Shown piece by piece: positions 17,884 through 28,600 of a stretch of DNA of 64,000 nt. A program made the position numbers and the translations under genes. The notes below the pieces were generated by a model, which had not been told where the DNA came from, did no database searches, and worked only from the letters and a program-made list of their open reading frames with translations. Numbering within the stretch: the stretch's first letter is position 1; the number at the start of each line of letters is the position of its first letter. The DNA is taken from contig JACQFQ010000032.1 in assembly GCA_016199985.1 (NCBI GenBank), positions 1-64,000 on the forward strand, read 5' to 3'. The DNA is from Verrucomicrobiota bacterium (lineage in GTDB: Bacteria; Verrucomicrobiota; Verrucomicrobiia; Limisphaerales; UBA11320).

Positions 17884-20478
17884 TCACGGGGGCGAAAGCT
17901 TGTTGTGAGCCCTTTCCAGCAGATGACGCGGATAGCCCGCCTCCCGGTTGAATTTGCGGGCCATCGCGATGTACTCGGCTGCTTTGGCTGGGTACTGCAT
18001 CGCCAGCCCGGTGAACAGGATCGCCTTCACCGACGGCTGACTCGTCACCTCGGCGATGTCTTCCATGCGCGGCGGCTCGGAGCTTTCGAGCAGGCGAGCC
18101 ATGAGCTTGCCGTTGACGTCTTCCGCGCCCAGCCCCTCCTTGGCTTGTCGCCAGTGCGACTGTGATCGTTGGATGTCTCCCTGCATGCGCCAGGCGATGC
18201 TCATGATGAGGTGACGGTAGGGATCCGCGTCCCTTTCGGGGGCGTCGGCGTGCAGTTTGTCCGCTTCCTCCAGACGGCCTTGCTCGACCAGCGCTTGAGT
18301 CAGAAAGTTGAGTCCCGCGGCGGACTTGTCCAAACGCGCCTCCTTTTCCATCTCGGCGTATTTCTCCAGGGCGTAGAACAGGGAGCAACGGCTGACCATG
18401 GTGACGGTTGCCGCGCCTTCGCGGTGAGTCCTTCGCATGGCCTGCGCGTAATCGGACTCAACGGTCTCCGCTTCACCGGCCTGGCCCTTCGCGACCAATG
18501 CGTTGATCAGGTGCACAACGGAGGCCAGGTTGCCTGGGGATCCTCCGATCCTTTTGCGCTCCTCCACAATCAAACGGTCGTAGTCGCCGACCGCGTAACG
18601 GGCTGTTCCCAGCAACGCGGAGAACATTTCATCGTCGGGGCTCGCTTCGAAGGCCAGCTGGAAGGAGTTCAACGCCTCCCTCCAATCCCCCGAGATCATG
18701 TCCTCGTATCCCAGCGCGAAATGCGGATACGGATTGTTGGGGTCCGCCTGCTTGGCGCGTTCGAACCACTGCCGGGACTCGGAGCGGGTGTTGCTGGTTC
18801 GTCCACGCAGGTAGAGGAGCGACGCGTTACTGGGCTCGGCTTGGAGCAGAGTCGTGTAGCGATCCACCAGCTCCGGCGCGGGAGGGCGAAGGGAAAAGAG
18901 CTGCTGGTACGCGCGATGCCATTCTATCCGCACCGGGAGAACGCCGAGCCCGGCCTCAAGATAGGATCTGGCCTGATCGACGCTGTGGCTGGCGGCCGCG
19001 GTGACGACGTATTGTTGCAGCAATCCTCGGTCGGCTGGTTTCCGCTCAAGCCCCCACTCCGCGAGTCGCAACCCCTCGGCGGCGCGTCGAGATTCGGCGA
19101 GATGCCGGACGATGGCCGCGATCGGTTGAGTCAATATCTCGACGCGCGTGAGCACCCGCGTCTCGCCCGACCGCATCGATAGAGAGGCAGGCAGGGGCAC
19201 GAAAGGATGCGTGACATGCTCGATGTGAATGAACGGTTTTCCATAAAAGAATCGCGAGGTTGGAGGCGATGGATTTCGACGGTAAGTGGCCGCCTCCACC
19301 ATCAGGATGGCGGCATCCCCCGCGTTCAAGGCCCAAAAGGAATCGCTGCCCCATCGGCTGAAATAGTCGTCGCGCAATTCGAAGTCGAACTCCTGACGAA
19401 CCGGCGTCTTGACCACGGCGCGGTATTTCCCCTCCGACAGCGCTATCGAGGCGCGCGGCGTCCGCAGGCTGAACCCGCCGACGCCGACGATCTCGATCTC
19501 CACGGGCTGGTTGAGGCCGTTGATGAGATGGAGCGTGCGGTGGCGTCGGATGTGCTCATTGGAAATCGCGAGGCCCAAGACCACGCAGGCGGCGAGAGCC
19601 GCCGCGATCAAGGCGCCCCGCTTGGTGATCACGACGCCTGGGTTCCCTGGCGATGGGGTCCTCAGGGTCATCCAATTCCTCCATGAGAACTTGCGCTTGG
19701 GCAGTATGGATTCCGGACGTTTGAGCGCCTTCTCAGACTGGGCGACCTTCTTCCGAAAGCCCTTGTGGTTTGCGACGGCAGGGAGCGCGTCGAGGATCCG
19801 CTTATAAAGCTCGAGAGCCTCGGCGTGGCGGTCGGCTTTTTGGAAAGCGTCGGCGAGAAGCTCCAGCGGCTCGAGAGAATGCAGTTGAGCCGCTCCCGGG
19901 TTTTCGAGGAAATCGAGCAACGCGCGGGCCTCCTCCAGCTTGCCCTCCTGAATCCGGCCCAACGCGATTCCCGCGCGGGCTTCTGGGAGATCGGGACGCA
20001 ATTCATGGGCTCGAAAAAAGTGCGGCATGGCCTCGGCGGTCTTGCCCAGTCTGCTGAGGATGACGCCGAGATAGGCGTTGAACTTCGCGCTGTCGGCAAA
20101 TTGAGTTTGGACGGACGCGCGAAACTCGGCGGCTTCCGCCAACTCCTGATAGTCGATCAGCGTCTGATGCAGCTCGATGGCCGTCTCGACGCTGGGCTGC
20201 GCCCGAAACTTCTCACGGCATCCGGAGACGCCCAACTGCTTCGCGGTTTCCCATTTGTCGAGTTCCAGAACGAAATGCCGGCGGCACGCTGAGCAATCAT
20301 CGATGATTCGCTTGCGTCCAAGCGGGATGATGGGGATGAAAATAATGACAAACCAAAGCCGGGTATCGTAGGAGGTGAGTTTCGCTTGAGCTCCACAAGC
20401 CCGACAGGCGCCCACTCTCTGCTCCGCGTTCTTCTTCCCGTAGTAATGGGTGCCAATTCCGTTGTAGGTGATAGGCAT
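17884..20478 (-). CDS. zinc-ribbon and TPR membrane protein
   Basis: An 864-residue protein. I chose the start MPITYNGIGTHYYGKKNAEQ because the open frame before it has no ordered sequence. A split zinc ribbon follows (CRACGAQAKL...CSACRRHF, about 24-62) enclosing a hydrophobic stretch WFVIIFIPIIPLG. TPR-type helices occupy about 90-250. One transmembrane helix lies at about 278-298 (ALIAAALAACVVLGLAIS), then a beta-rich segment (305-440) and a long second TPR array to the C-terminus. No enzymatic motif is visible. It may be a scaffold linking cytoplasmic and periplasmic partners. The M48 protease gene lies 20 bp downstream, so the two probably work together. The exact family is not recognised. 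Confidence 0.65.
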   Translation of the reverse strand: MPITYNGIGTHYYGKKNAEQRVGACRACGAQAKLTSYDTRLWFVIIFIPIIPLGRKRIIDDCSACRRHFVLELDKWETAKQLGVSGCREKFRAQPSVETAIELHQTLIDYQELAEAAEFRASVQTQFADSAKFNAYLGVILSRLGKTAEAMPHFFRAHELRPDLPEARAGIALGRIQEGKLEEARALLDFLENPGAAQLHSLEPLELLADAFQKADRHAEALELYKRILDALPAVANHKGFRKKVAQSEKALKRPESILPKRKFSWRNWMTLRTPSPGNPGVVITKRGALIAAALAACVVLGLAISNEHIRRHRTLHLINGLNQPVEIEIVGVGGFSLRTPRASIALSEGKYRAVVKTPVRQEFDFELRDDYFSRWGSDSFWALNAGDAAILMVEAATYRRNPSPPTSRFFYGKPFIHIEHVTHPFVPLPASLSMRSGETRVLTRVEILTQPIAAIVRHLAESRRAAEGLRLAEWGLERKPADRGLLQQYVVTAAASHSVDQARSYLEAGLGVLPVRIEWHRAYQQLFSLRPPAPELVDRYTTLLQAEPSNASLLYLRGRTSNTRSESRQWFERAKQADPNNPYPHFALGYEDMISGDWREALNSFQLAFEASPDDEMFSALLGTARYAVGDYDRLIVEERKRIGGSPGNLASVVHLINALVAKGQAGEAETVESDYAQAMRRTHREGAATVTMVSRCSLFYALEKYAEMEKEARLDKSAAGLNFLTQALVEQGRLEEADKLHADAPERDADPYRHLIMSIAWRMQGDIQRSQSHWRQAKEGLGAEDVNGKLMARLLESSEPPRMEDIAEVTSQPSVKAILFTGLAMQYPAKAAEYIAMARKFNREAGYPRHLLERAHNKLSPP

Positions 20479-20920
20479 AATCAGTTCGTTCCAGGCCGGG
20501 TGAGCGCTCGTTCCTTCGGATGCGGCGCTTGCTCGGTCCAGTCTGAACCATGGCCCCTCCGCCTGATGGACAGGGCGCGAGGAAAGCAAAGCGGGTGAGA
20601 GTCCTGGCGATTATTCTTCATAGCGCAATCTGAGTCCTGCCCCTTTGTTTCACGGGCATGGAAGCAGCGCGCGGGCCGCGTTCGAGTGCCGCAATGCGAA
20701 GGGCAGGAGCGGAGACTTCCTGAGAATTTGGCTGTTTGTCGATTCTTCGTTGAAGGTTCGTCCATCCAGAAGTTTGTCTTGGAGGGCATCCGGCGGGGAT
20801 GCCTGCCGCTCGCGAAACGATCGCGTCGCCATGCCGGCTGGAGCCGCGTGATCGGCGAAGCGCCTCTCCTTTGTGCTTGGCCTCTCGGGCTCTGATTCTC
20901 ATCCTCCAGCCCCAACATTT
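20479..20920. other. intergenic, divergent promoter region
   Basis: This 442-bp space separates the divergent zinc-ribbon/TPR gene and the aminopeptidase gene. Several short frames cross it on both strands, but none shows motifs or a convincing ribosome site. I see no RNA gene or repeat. It presumably holds promoters for both flanking genes. Confidence 0.4.
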
Positions 20921-22396
20921 ATGAGCTCTCATCGAACGCGCGCTGTTTCCAGGCCTCCCTCGGCGTCGGACCTGGTGTCTTTTCACTTCAAGGGCGAAAA
21001 GGGGCCTGCGGGTGTTCCGGAATCGGAGTTCAACGGTGGTCGCAACGCCGTTTGCCTCCTTCGAGAAGGATTCCGTCGAACGCTCCATGTGGGACTTGGG
21101 TCTCGCGGACGGTTCGGATCGGATGTCTTGCGCCAGGCCGCGGGGGTTGCGGCCCGGACTCTCCTGCGCATCGGGCGCGAACGCCTCGCGTTCGACGCGC
21201 GTTCCTTCGCCTCGGACGCCCAGGCCGTGGTTGAAGGCGCGTGGCTCGCATCGTACAAGTTCGAGGATTTCAAGGCCGCCAGCGCGCGCAGACAACACGC
21301 TCTCAAGTCGGTCGAGGTTTGGGTGGGATCGCGGGATCTACGAACCGCCGCCGATGGCGCGCGCGTCGGCGCCGAGATGGCCGAGGCGACCAATCTCACC
21401 CGACAAGTCGGGAACCAGCCTCCGAACGTGATGTCTCCTGCGCGGCTCGCTGACGAGGCTCGGAGGCTCGCCAGGCAGCTGAAGCTTCGGTGCCGAGTCT
21501 GGGATGAGCGCGCGCTTCGACGCGAGGGGTTCGGCGGGATCTGCGCCGTTGGCCAGGGCTCCGCCAATCCGCCTCGCCTCATCCTCCTCGACATGCCCGC
21601 CCCCAACCGGAACGCGCCCACGGTCGTTGTCGTGGGCAAGGCAATCACCTTCGACACCGGCGGCATCTCCATCAAGCCCGCGGACCGGATGGAGGAGATG
21701 AAGTGGGATAAAATGGGCGGATGCGCGGTGCTCGGGATCATGCAGGCGGCGCGGCGACTGAAGATCCCCGTTCGTCTCATCGGCCTCATTCCGAGCGCGG
21801 AGAATATGCCCAGCGCGTCCGCGTATCGGCCCAGCGATCTCGTGCGCACCTGGGATGGGAAGGTCATCGAGGTGCTCAACACCGACGCCGAGGGCCGTGT
21901 GGTGTTGGCCGATGCGCTCGCGTATGGACGCGAGACCTTCAAGCCCGACCTCATGATCGATTTGGCGACGCTCACGGGCGCGTGCGTGGTGGCCCTGGGC
22001 TCCAAACGCGCGGGCCTGTTCACACAGGATGAAGGCCTGCGCGGCGGACTGATCGCGGTCGGCGAGTCGACGGGCGATCGCGTGTGGCCGTTGCCGATGG
22101 GCGAGGAGTATGACGAGCAGATCCGCAGCGACGCGGGATTGGTGAAGAACACCGGCGGGAGGGAAGGCGGAGCATGCACCGCCGCGAGCTTCCTAGAACA
22201 TTGGGCGGGGGACGCGCGATGGGCGCACATCGACATCGCCGGGCCCGCCATGGGCGGCAAGGACGCGCCTCACCTCGAGAAAGGGGCGACGGGGTTCGGC
22301 GTTCGTCTCGTCGCCGAGTTTTTGCGCCGACACGCCGCGGGGCTGCCGCGACGGCAAAAGACGCCGGCCGGCGCGAAGCGGCGGAAGGCGGCGTGA
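20921..22396 (+). CDS. pepA: leucyl aminopeptidase (M17)
   Basis: A 491-residue cytosolic metallo-aminopeptidase. The C-terminal catalytic domain is unmistakable: VVVVGKAITFDTGGISIKPA (metal-binding Lys and Asp), EEMKWDKMGG (second Asp), the signature NTDAEGR (Asp and Glu ligands plus catalytic Arg), then LATLTGACVVALG and the conserved end KGATGFGVRLVAEFL. The N-terminal domain (1-160) is more variable, as usual. It removes N-terminal residues in peptide turnover, probably as a hexamer. I preferred the ATG at 20921 (MSSHRTRAV); an in-frame upstream codon at 20873 would add 16 residues lacking family similarity. The thymidylate kinase gene follows after 60 bp on the same strand. Confidence 0.9.
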   Translation: MSSHRTRAVSRPPSASDLVSFHFKGEKGPAGVPESEFNGGRNAVCLLREGFRRTLHVGLGSRGRFGSDVLRQAAGVAARTLLRIGRERLAFDARSFASDAQAVVEGAWLASYKFEDFKAASARRQHALKSVEVWVGSRDLRTAADGARVGAEMAEATNLTRQVGNQPPNVMSPARLADEARRLARQLKLRCRVWDERALRREGFGGICAVGQGSANPPRLILLDMPAPNRNAPTVVVVGKAITFDTGGISIKPADRMEEMKWDKMGGCAVLGIMQAARRLKIPVRLIGLIPSAENMPSASAYRPSDLVRTWDGKVIEVLNTDAEGRVVLADALAYGRETFKPDLMIDLATLTGACVVALGSKRAGLFTQDEGLRGGLIAVGESTGDRVWPLPMGEEYDEQIRSDAGLVKNTGGREGGACTAASFLEHWAGDARWAHIDIAGPAMGGKDAPHLEKGATGFGVRLVAEFLRRHAAGLPRRQKTPAGAKRRKAA

Positions 22397-22456
22397 GAAT
22401 CAGTCCGGAAAGAACGGGCTCGTCATCGCTCGCATGTCTTCGCAACATCCCAGCCC

Positions 22457-23116
22457 ATGAGCGACAGAATGGGCGCGCCCAGCCCGGGAAGATTCATCAC
22501 CTTCGAAGGCACTGAAGGCGGCGGCAAGAGCACACAGATACAGATTCTCGCGGAGCGACTGAAGTCGGAAGGACGCGTCGCGCGCTGCGTGCGCGAACCG
22601 GGCGGCACGGCCCTTGGGGAGGAGGTCCGCTCGATTCTCAAGCACGGCTTCCACGGGCATCCGATGACCGCGGAGTCGGAGCTGATGTTGATGAACGCCT
22701 GCCGCGCGCAACTCGTGCGCGAGGTGATCCGCCCCGCGATCGCCGCGGGCGAGATCGTGCTGTGCGACCGCTTCGCCGACTCCACGGTCGCGTATCAGGG
22801 ATTCGGAAGGGAGATGGGATGGGAGAGGGTGCGTCCCGTGATCGATCTCGCGGTCGGGGCCACATGGCCCCACAGAACGATCCTCCTTTCGGTGCCCGTC
22901 GAGGTGAGCGAGGCGCGGCGAGCGTCGCGCGGATCGGACGCGTCGGGGCGTCGCGATCGGTTTGAGGAGGAGGATCGGGCCTTCTTCCATCGAGTGGAAG
23001 CCGGCTTCCGCGCCGTCGCGGACGCCGACCCCCATCGCGTCCGCGTGATCAACGCGACCCGCGAAGTGGAGGCGGTCGCCGTCGAGGTTTGGAGCCATGT
23101 TCGGGATCTCTTCTAG
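22457..23116 (+). CDS. tmk: thymidylate kinase
   Basis: 219 residues, the usual length. P-loop FEGTEGGGKST (about 17-27), the DRF motif with context CDRFADSTVAYQGFGR (about 103-118) and a lid region rich in Arg (RASRGSDASGRRDRFEEED, about 155-173). The enzyme phosphorylates dTMP to dTDP with ATP in the cytoplasm, the last dTTP-specific salvage/synthesis step before dTDP kinase. The P-loop glycine-rich form and the basic lid indicate a normal, active enzyme. The pepA gene precedes it on the same strand. The natural start could be the ATG of MGAPSPGRFITF four codons in. Confidence 0.93.
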   Translation: MSDRMGAPSPGRFITFEGTEGGGKSTQIQILAERLKSEGRVARCVREPGGTALGEEVRSILKHGFHGHPMTAESELMLMNACRAQLVREVIRPAIAAGEIVLCDRFADSTVAYQGFGREMGWERVRPVIDLAVGATWPHRTILLSVPVEVSEARRASRGSDASGRRDRFEEEDRAFFHRVEAGFRAVADADPHRVRVINATREVEAVAVEVWSHVRDLF

Positions 23117-23230
23117 CCGCAGGCGCCGGCTCTTGGGCTGAATCGGGCGGGCCGGTGTATAGGGACCCCTGTTGAGGCCTTCCTCAGCGCGAAGAATTCT
23201 CGAGCCGGGATCTGAGCGCCTCCGAGCGGA

Positions 23231-23986
23231 TCACGCCCGGGAGGATCGAGCGCCAGGCGCCTGAGCCTCGTTTTCGAGGATCCGGCGCGTCCACCGTGCG
23301 ACGAAGGCGGCCGACGGTGTGTCGCCATGGACGCAGAGCGTTTGCGCGTGGACGCAGAGGACGCGGCCTGACAAGGACTGGACGCGGGATCGCTGGCAGA
23401 GGTCCCGGACGCGTTCCTGAATCGCGGACCGGTTTTCGAGCAGCGCGCCGGGCTGTGCTCGAGGGACCAGGCGTCCGTCGTCCAGATAACCCCGATCCAC
23501 GAACGCCTCGCCCCAGGCCTCGATCCGCATCTTCTTCGCCAGGCGGATCACGCGGCCGCCGGCGAACGCGTAGGACTTGATCCCGGGCCAGCGGGTTTGG
23601 AGACAGTCGAGATAGACGCGCGCCAGCACGGCGGAACCCTCAACGGCATGATAGAGGCCTCCATGCAGCTTGACATGGTGGAGCGACGCTCCTTCTTCCG
23701 CGGCGATGCGGCCAAGCGTTGACACTTGTTCAACCAGCAGCCGCTCGAGCTCCTTGGGGCCGATCTGAACGGGTCGACGTCCCATGGACGCGCGATCTCT
23801 CGAACCCGGATGAGCGCCGAGACGAACGCCATTTTCTCGGGCCAGCGCGGCGCAGCGTCTCATCGATCGCTCATCGCCCGCATGTCCTCCGCACGCGACG
23901 TTCGCGGACGTGATCCACCGCATCAACGCTCGAGTCCTGATCGGAGATTCGCCCTCTCCCAAATCGCAATTGAGATCCCAGTTCAT
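23231..23986 (-). CDS. pxpA: 5-oxoprolinase subunit PxpA (LamB/YcsF family)
   Basis: 251 residues starting at MNWDLNCDLGEGESP, the characteristic beginning of LamB/YcsF proteins (usual form DLNCDLGE). ITSANVACGGHAGDERSM and GVRLGAHPGSRD follow, both family hallmarks, as does LHHVKLHGGLYH. With PxpB and PxpC it forms the ATP-dependent enzyme that opens 5-oxoproline (pyroglutamate) to glutamate, clearing a spontaneous glutamine breakdown product. Its ATG overlaps the stop of pxpC (ATGA), so the order is pxpB-pxpC-pxpA. The open frame extends upstream into pxpC, but the overlap start is clearly right. The C-terminal 15 residues are variable and Arg/Ala-rich. Confidence 0.92.
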   Translation of the reverse strand: MNWDLNCDLGEGESPIRTRALMRWITSANVACGGHAGDERSMRRCAALARENGVRLGAHPGSRDRASMGRRPVQIGPKELERLLVEQVSTLGRIAAEEGASLHHVKLHGGLYHAVEGSAVLARVYLDCLQTRWPGIKSYAFAGGRVIRLAKKMRIEAWGEAFVDRGYLDDGRLVPRAQPGALLENRSAIQERVRDLCQRSRVQSLSGRVLCVHAQTLCVHGDTPSAAFVARWTRRILENEAQAPGARSSRA

Positions 23987-24861
23987 GCCGTCCCCTGGAA
24001 CCTCACAGTTTGGCCGGATCGACACTGCGTCAGCCATGGAAGATCGGCCTGGTCGACCAACGCCAGACGCGGGTAGCCTCCGACCGTGGGGCCGTCGTTG
24101 AGGGTGACGATCGGGCGTCCGTCCTCGGGAACTTGCACCGTGCCTATCAGAACGGGCTCGCTGAGGCCGGGCTTGGGCGTCGATGGAAGCGGTTTCCCTT
24201 CGAGCCGGTAGCCGGAGCGATCGGAGCGAGAGCTGATGGTCCATGGTTGATGGAGGAATGCGGACCGGGCGGTCGATGGGAACGCGTCCCAGTCCGGCCC
24301 CGGCCACACCCGCAACGGAGGCGGATTCCGATAGTCTCGTTGCTCTTTCGACGGCGCCATCCTTCCGGCGACGCCTTGGGGCAGCGAGAAGCGGGAGTCC
24401 GCGGCGGCGCGGATCACGGCGCCGCGCCGCAACGACCGCCCCAATCGAACGCGCGGCGATGTCGCGACGCTCCCCAACACCGGTTCATCGACGAATCCCC
24501 CCTCGATGGCGATATACGTCCACACCCCGCTCTGGCTGGCGCCGAATGTGATCATGTCGTCGGCGTCCATCCGCACCACGCGCCACAACGGCACGTTCGC
24601 GTTCGCTCTGGCGCCGGTGACCGCGGCCCACACCGGCCGCAGCGCCGCGATCTTCGCGCCCTGGAGGAGGAGTTCCAGTACGGGCGAGTCGGGCGGATTT
24701 CCCAGCAGTTGGTTCGCCCATCCGGCGGCGTGGGGATCCATCGGGCCGCCGCGCGGGACCCCGAAGCGGCTCAATCCCGGACGGCCCAGGTCTTGCAGGT
24801 GGGCCCCCATTCCAGGGTCCACCACGTAGCACACGTCGTTGGGATTGGCGGACGTTTTCAT
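23983..24861 (-). CDS. pxpC: 5-oxoprolinase subunit PxpC (biotin-dependent carboxyltransferase-like)
   Basis: 292 residues. The start MKTSANPNDVCYVVDPGMGA is supported by an ATGA overlap with the pxpB stop. Family motifs: DLGRPGLSRFGVPRGGPMD (about 24-42), ANQLLGNPPDSPVLEL and, near the C-terminus, VQVPEDGRPIVTLNDGPTVG then GYPRLALVDQADL, typical of the KipA/allophanate-hydrolase-subunit-2 fold. Together with PxpB it forms the carboxyltransferase-like half of 5-oxoprolinase. Overlaps on both sides (4 bp each) imply coupled translation and fixed subunit ratios. Confidence 0.92.
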   Translation of the reverse strand: MKTSANPNDVCYVVDPGMGAHLQDLGRPGLSRFGVPRGGPMDPHAAGWANQLLGNPPDSPVLELLLQGAKIAALRPVWAAVTGARANANVPLWRVVRMDADDMITFGASQSGVWTYIAIEGGFVDEPVLGSVATSPRVRLGRSLRRGAVIRAAADSRFSLPQGVAGRMAPSKEQRDYRNPPPLRVWPGPDWDAFPSTARSAFLHQPWTISSRSDRSGYRLEGKPLPSTPKPGLSEPVLIGTVQVPEDGRPIVTLNDGPTVGGYPRLALVDQADLPWLTQCRSGQTVRFQGTA

Positions 24862-25514
24862 TGCGGGACGAAACGGACGCGGTCGCCAGACTTCAACAGA
24901 AACGCGTTGCGCGGATCGCGCGACGCCTCCGCTCGATCCGGGTCGAACAGCCGCAGTGAAGTTCGCCCAATCAGGTTCCACCCGCCGGCCGTTTCCAGTG
25001 GATAGACGCCCGTGTGTTCGCCTCCGATGCCGACGGATCCCGCGGGCACACGAGGGCGCGGCGTGGCCAATCGGGGAGTGTGGAGCCGCGGGTCGAGGTC
25101 GCCGAGATACGCGAATCCAGGGGCGAAGCCCAAGGTGTAGACACGATAGATCGCGCCGCTGTGCGCTTCGATGGTCTGCTGCACGCTCAGCTTCGCTCGT
25201 TCCGCCACGCGCTCGAGGTCGGGGCCGTCATAGCGAACCGGGACGAGGCGCGTCTCGGGCGGAGGCAGGCTGGCCGACGTCGCCGACTTCAATCGCGCGA
25301 TCCATTCGAGCGCGTGTCGCCTGGGATCGGGAACCAGCGCCGGACTGAAGAGGATCAGGATGGATGTGAAGCCCGGAACGAAATCCACAACGCCTGGAGC
25401 GGGGTTTGTTTCAAGGTCGCGGACAATGGCGCGCCCTTTGAGGAAGGCCGCTTCAGAGGGGCGTTCCGCAAAGTGGAACAGCAGGGCGTTTGGTCCGTAG
25501 GACAGCCATCGCAT
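24858..25514 (-). CDS. pxpB: 5-oxoprolinase subunit PxpB (KipI/allophanate hydrolase subunit 1-like)
   Basis: 218 residues. I selected MRWLSYGPNALLFHFAERPS, which aligns with the usual 'xxxxGDxALLVEFG' opening; the open frame extends 48 codons further but without family features. Motifs: EVVPGFTSI-like DFVPGFTSILILFSPA, RLVPVRYDGPDLERVA and the signature YTLGFAPGFAYLGDLD followed by TPRPRVPAGSVGIGG. It pairs with PxpC in 5-oxoprolinase; in Bacillus the homologue KipI inhibits a sporulation kinase, not expected here. First gene of the three-gene pxp operon; 169 bp separate its start from the end of the cytochrome/WD40 gene. Confidence 0.9.
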   Translation of the reverse strand: MRWLSYGPNALLFHFAERPSEAAFLKGRAIVRDLETNPAPGVVDFVPGFTSILILFSPALVPDPRRHALEWIARLKSATSASLPPPETRLVPVRYDGPDLERVAERAKLSVQQTIEAHSGAIYRVYTLGFAPGFAYLGDLDPRLHTPRLATPRPRVPAGSVGIGGEHTGVYPLETAGGWNLIGRTSLRLFDPDRAEASRDPRNAFLLKSGDRVRFVPQ

Positions 25515-25683
25515 CGACGAGAGATATACCGCGCCAGCAATCGGGAGTCGAGGGGTGGCGTGATGGGGAGGCGCCCACACAATGAACGCGAAGCTCCCAC
25601 AACACCGACGAATCGAGCGCTTCTTCCCCATTTGCGGACGTTGGCCTGACGGTCTCACCTCGCTGGCCCTGTCTGGGCGGCTG

Positions 25684-28600
25684 TTACCGAGCGGCCGCCT
25701 GCGAGGGGGAGCGCGGAATAATCTTGAGCGTCACCGGCGCCGAGCACGGACGATCCGCCTGGTTCGCCATCGCGAAGAACGGGCGCTCCATCGGCTGCAC
25801 CCACTTCGCCGCGCTGAGGAAAAGCTCCCTCTCGTTCTCTCCCTTCAGAAACGTGATTCCATTGAGGCCCAGGTTGTCGACGATGACGCCATGAGGAAGG
25901 TTGTTCACTTCAAAGGTGATCACGTCGTCGTGTCCATGGCGTTCAACGCGCAGCTTTGCCGACACGGTCTGCCCGGGTTGGATAACGATTCTTGAGGGCT
26001 GGTTGCTGGATCCAGGCGTTAACCCCACGGGCTCCAGAAAGACCAGGAGCTTCGGGGGCGTCTCGCTGCGCTGAATCTTCCCGAACGGGTTCACGGCGCT
26101 GATCAGCAGGCGTCCGTCGATGTCCGCCTCGGCGGTGACTTGCGTTCGATTCTCCGTTTCCGCTTTCGGCTGAGGGGCGTCCTTCGTTGCGGTGATCACT
26201 CCGATCGCGCTGTCGTGGCCCGCCTCAACGACCAGCGGCGAGGAAACTGAAAAACCGTCGGGCAAGCCCGACACGTTCACACGAATGGGTCCCTCGAAGC
26301 CATCCACCCGTTCAGCCTTGAGCGTGAACATCCGCCCGATCCCCGGCGGCACAGCGGGGTTCGTTCCGTCCAGCGTCACCTGGAAGTCTGGATGCGGCGG
26401 GCGCACTAGCAGCCGGTAGCTGAAGCGCTCGCCGCCGCGACCTAAGGCCTCGGAGATCCGGACCACGTATCGCCCGTCGGCGGGCGCCGTGAAGAACAGC
26501 CGGGAGTCGGTCCCCAGCGCGCGGTCGCCGTCGTCGTCGTTCGCGTAGCTCAGGAGAAAGGTGGGAAGTCCGTTGTTGGCGGGGGTCGCGTTCGGAGGGT
26601 GCTCCGTGACGATGAACCCCGCTTCGTCGAGGGCGTGGCCGGTGGACGTCGTGTCCAGATAGGCGCGCCGCTTGCCATGGCGGGTATACATCACCATGTC
26701 GGAGTCGGGACCTTGCGGCATTCTGAAGAACTTCATGACGTCGCCGCCGAGATACAGGAGCTCGTTCAGTTCCATCTCCTCATAGTGATCGAGCCGCATG
26801 CCGGAGCCGATCGCGTCCACCGACCGGAAGTTGATGGCCGTGTTTCTTCGCGCCTGGAGCAAAGCCCTGGGAACCGGTCTTCCGTCCGGGAACAGAACTT
26901 CCAGCTTGGTGTCCGCGGGCGAGCCCTGCTGCGCGGCATAAGTCTCAATGATCAGAATCTCCCCCGCCTTCGCGTGGAATCCGAAGTGGTCGACGTCGGA
27001 CGCGGAGTCGGTTCGCCACAGCCTCCCGATGGCTTCGCCGGGAACCGGAACATCCAGGGCCTGGCCCGGAGCGTCGTTAGGCTCCGATTCCAGGACGCCG
27101 CTCCGCTCGATCGCGACAAGCTGGGGCGCGCTGCGAAAGCGGCATCGCTCCGGATCCAACGGCACATCGATTCGACCAGGCTCCGAGGCCTTGACCATGC
27201 TGGCGGCGTCGGCGGGAAGATTGTATCCGATCCATGCGACGGACCTGGCCTCGCCCACGGGAATGCTCGGTGGGAAGGCGCCTACTACAAAGGGGAACGC
27301 GCCCAAGCTCATCCGAAAGAAGTGATCGGCGGAGCCCGCCAGCGTTTCGTCCTGAACCTCCACGCGGTGCGGGCCCGAACTTGAAACTCGATACACGATC
27401 AGGGGATCTCCTGGCTCGAGCGGAGCGCCCGTCGCCACGAGAAGACCGTCCGGCCCGAACAGCTCCATCCTGGCGTTCAGGCGGGAGCTGGCGCTCTTTG
27501 CGGCCAAGTCCAGCACGAGAAGCTCTCCCGCGCGCGCCTCAAAGACGAATCGACGCTTGTCGCCCGGTTTCCGCAACGTCGCCCACCAGGCAACGGGCAG
27601 TTGCGCGGGCTTCCCATCCGATCCGGGCGAGGCCTCGTCGTCGAAGCGCTGCTCGATGTCGTCCACCCAAAGCTCCACAGCCTTGCTCGCGCCGCCCGGG
27701 CCCGCCGCTGTCAGAGTGTAGGTCCCTCGTCGCATGTCGGCGGCGGGAGCAACCTCCAGCGTTCGCTCGGAGTCCGAGCCGCTGTCGCGCCACCGCGCCT
27801 TGAGGCGGGGGTCGCCGCTTCTCAATTCCGCGGCGGCGAGGTTTTTCCCCTGCGCTTTCAGTGTCGAAGCAACGCCTCGCCTCACGCCTTGCGGCGACAG
27901 CCTCAGCAGTTCAGGTGGGGTGACGGCCTGGCTGGGAGGCTGCGTCAATTTGTAATGCTCCGTGGATCCATCGAGCCTCCCGACGGCGAGGAACGCGTCG
28001 TCTCCGGACTTGAAGAACGCAAGGCCCGGGGCCAGGTCGGGCTGGGACGGGAACGCGGCCTTCTCCTGGAGCGAGGCGGCGTCCCAGATCTTGACCGTGC
28101 GATCCTCCGCGGACGACGCCAGGCTGCGTCCGTCAAGGGAGATCACGAGTCGCAGGATCGAGCCTTCGTGCGCGAAGCGGGATTCGAGCAGGGGGTTCGT
28201 GGTTTCCTGCGCGGTGGCGCTGACGGACCAGACGCGAATTCGGTTGTCGACGCCCGCGGCGAACAATCGCGCGCCGTCGCGGCTCCAGGCGAGCGTGTAG
28301 ACGTCCTTGGTCGACTGGGAGAGGGTGTCCAGCCTCCTGCCCGTCGCCACCTCCCACAGCTTCACCGTGCGATCGCCGCTGGCGCTTGCGAGCACTTTGC
28401 CGTCGGGACGAAACGCGAGGTCGAAGACCGCCCCGTTGTGCCCGTGAAGCGAGCGGATCAGGGAGCCGTCCGAGAGACTCCAAACCATGATCTCCTGGTC
28501 ATAGCTTCCTGTCGCGACGAGCTTGCCGTCGGGCGAGATGTCCACGGAGTAGATCGCGTCGCGGTGCGCGTCGATCTTTCGGATCAGCGAGCCGTCCGAC

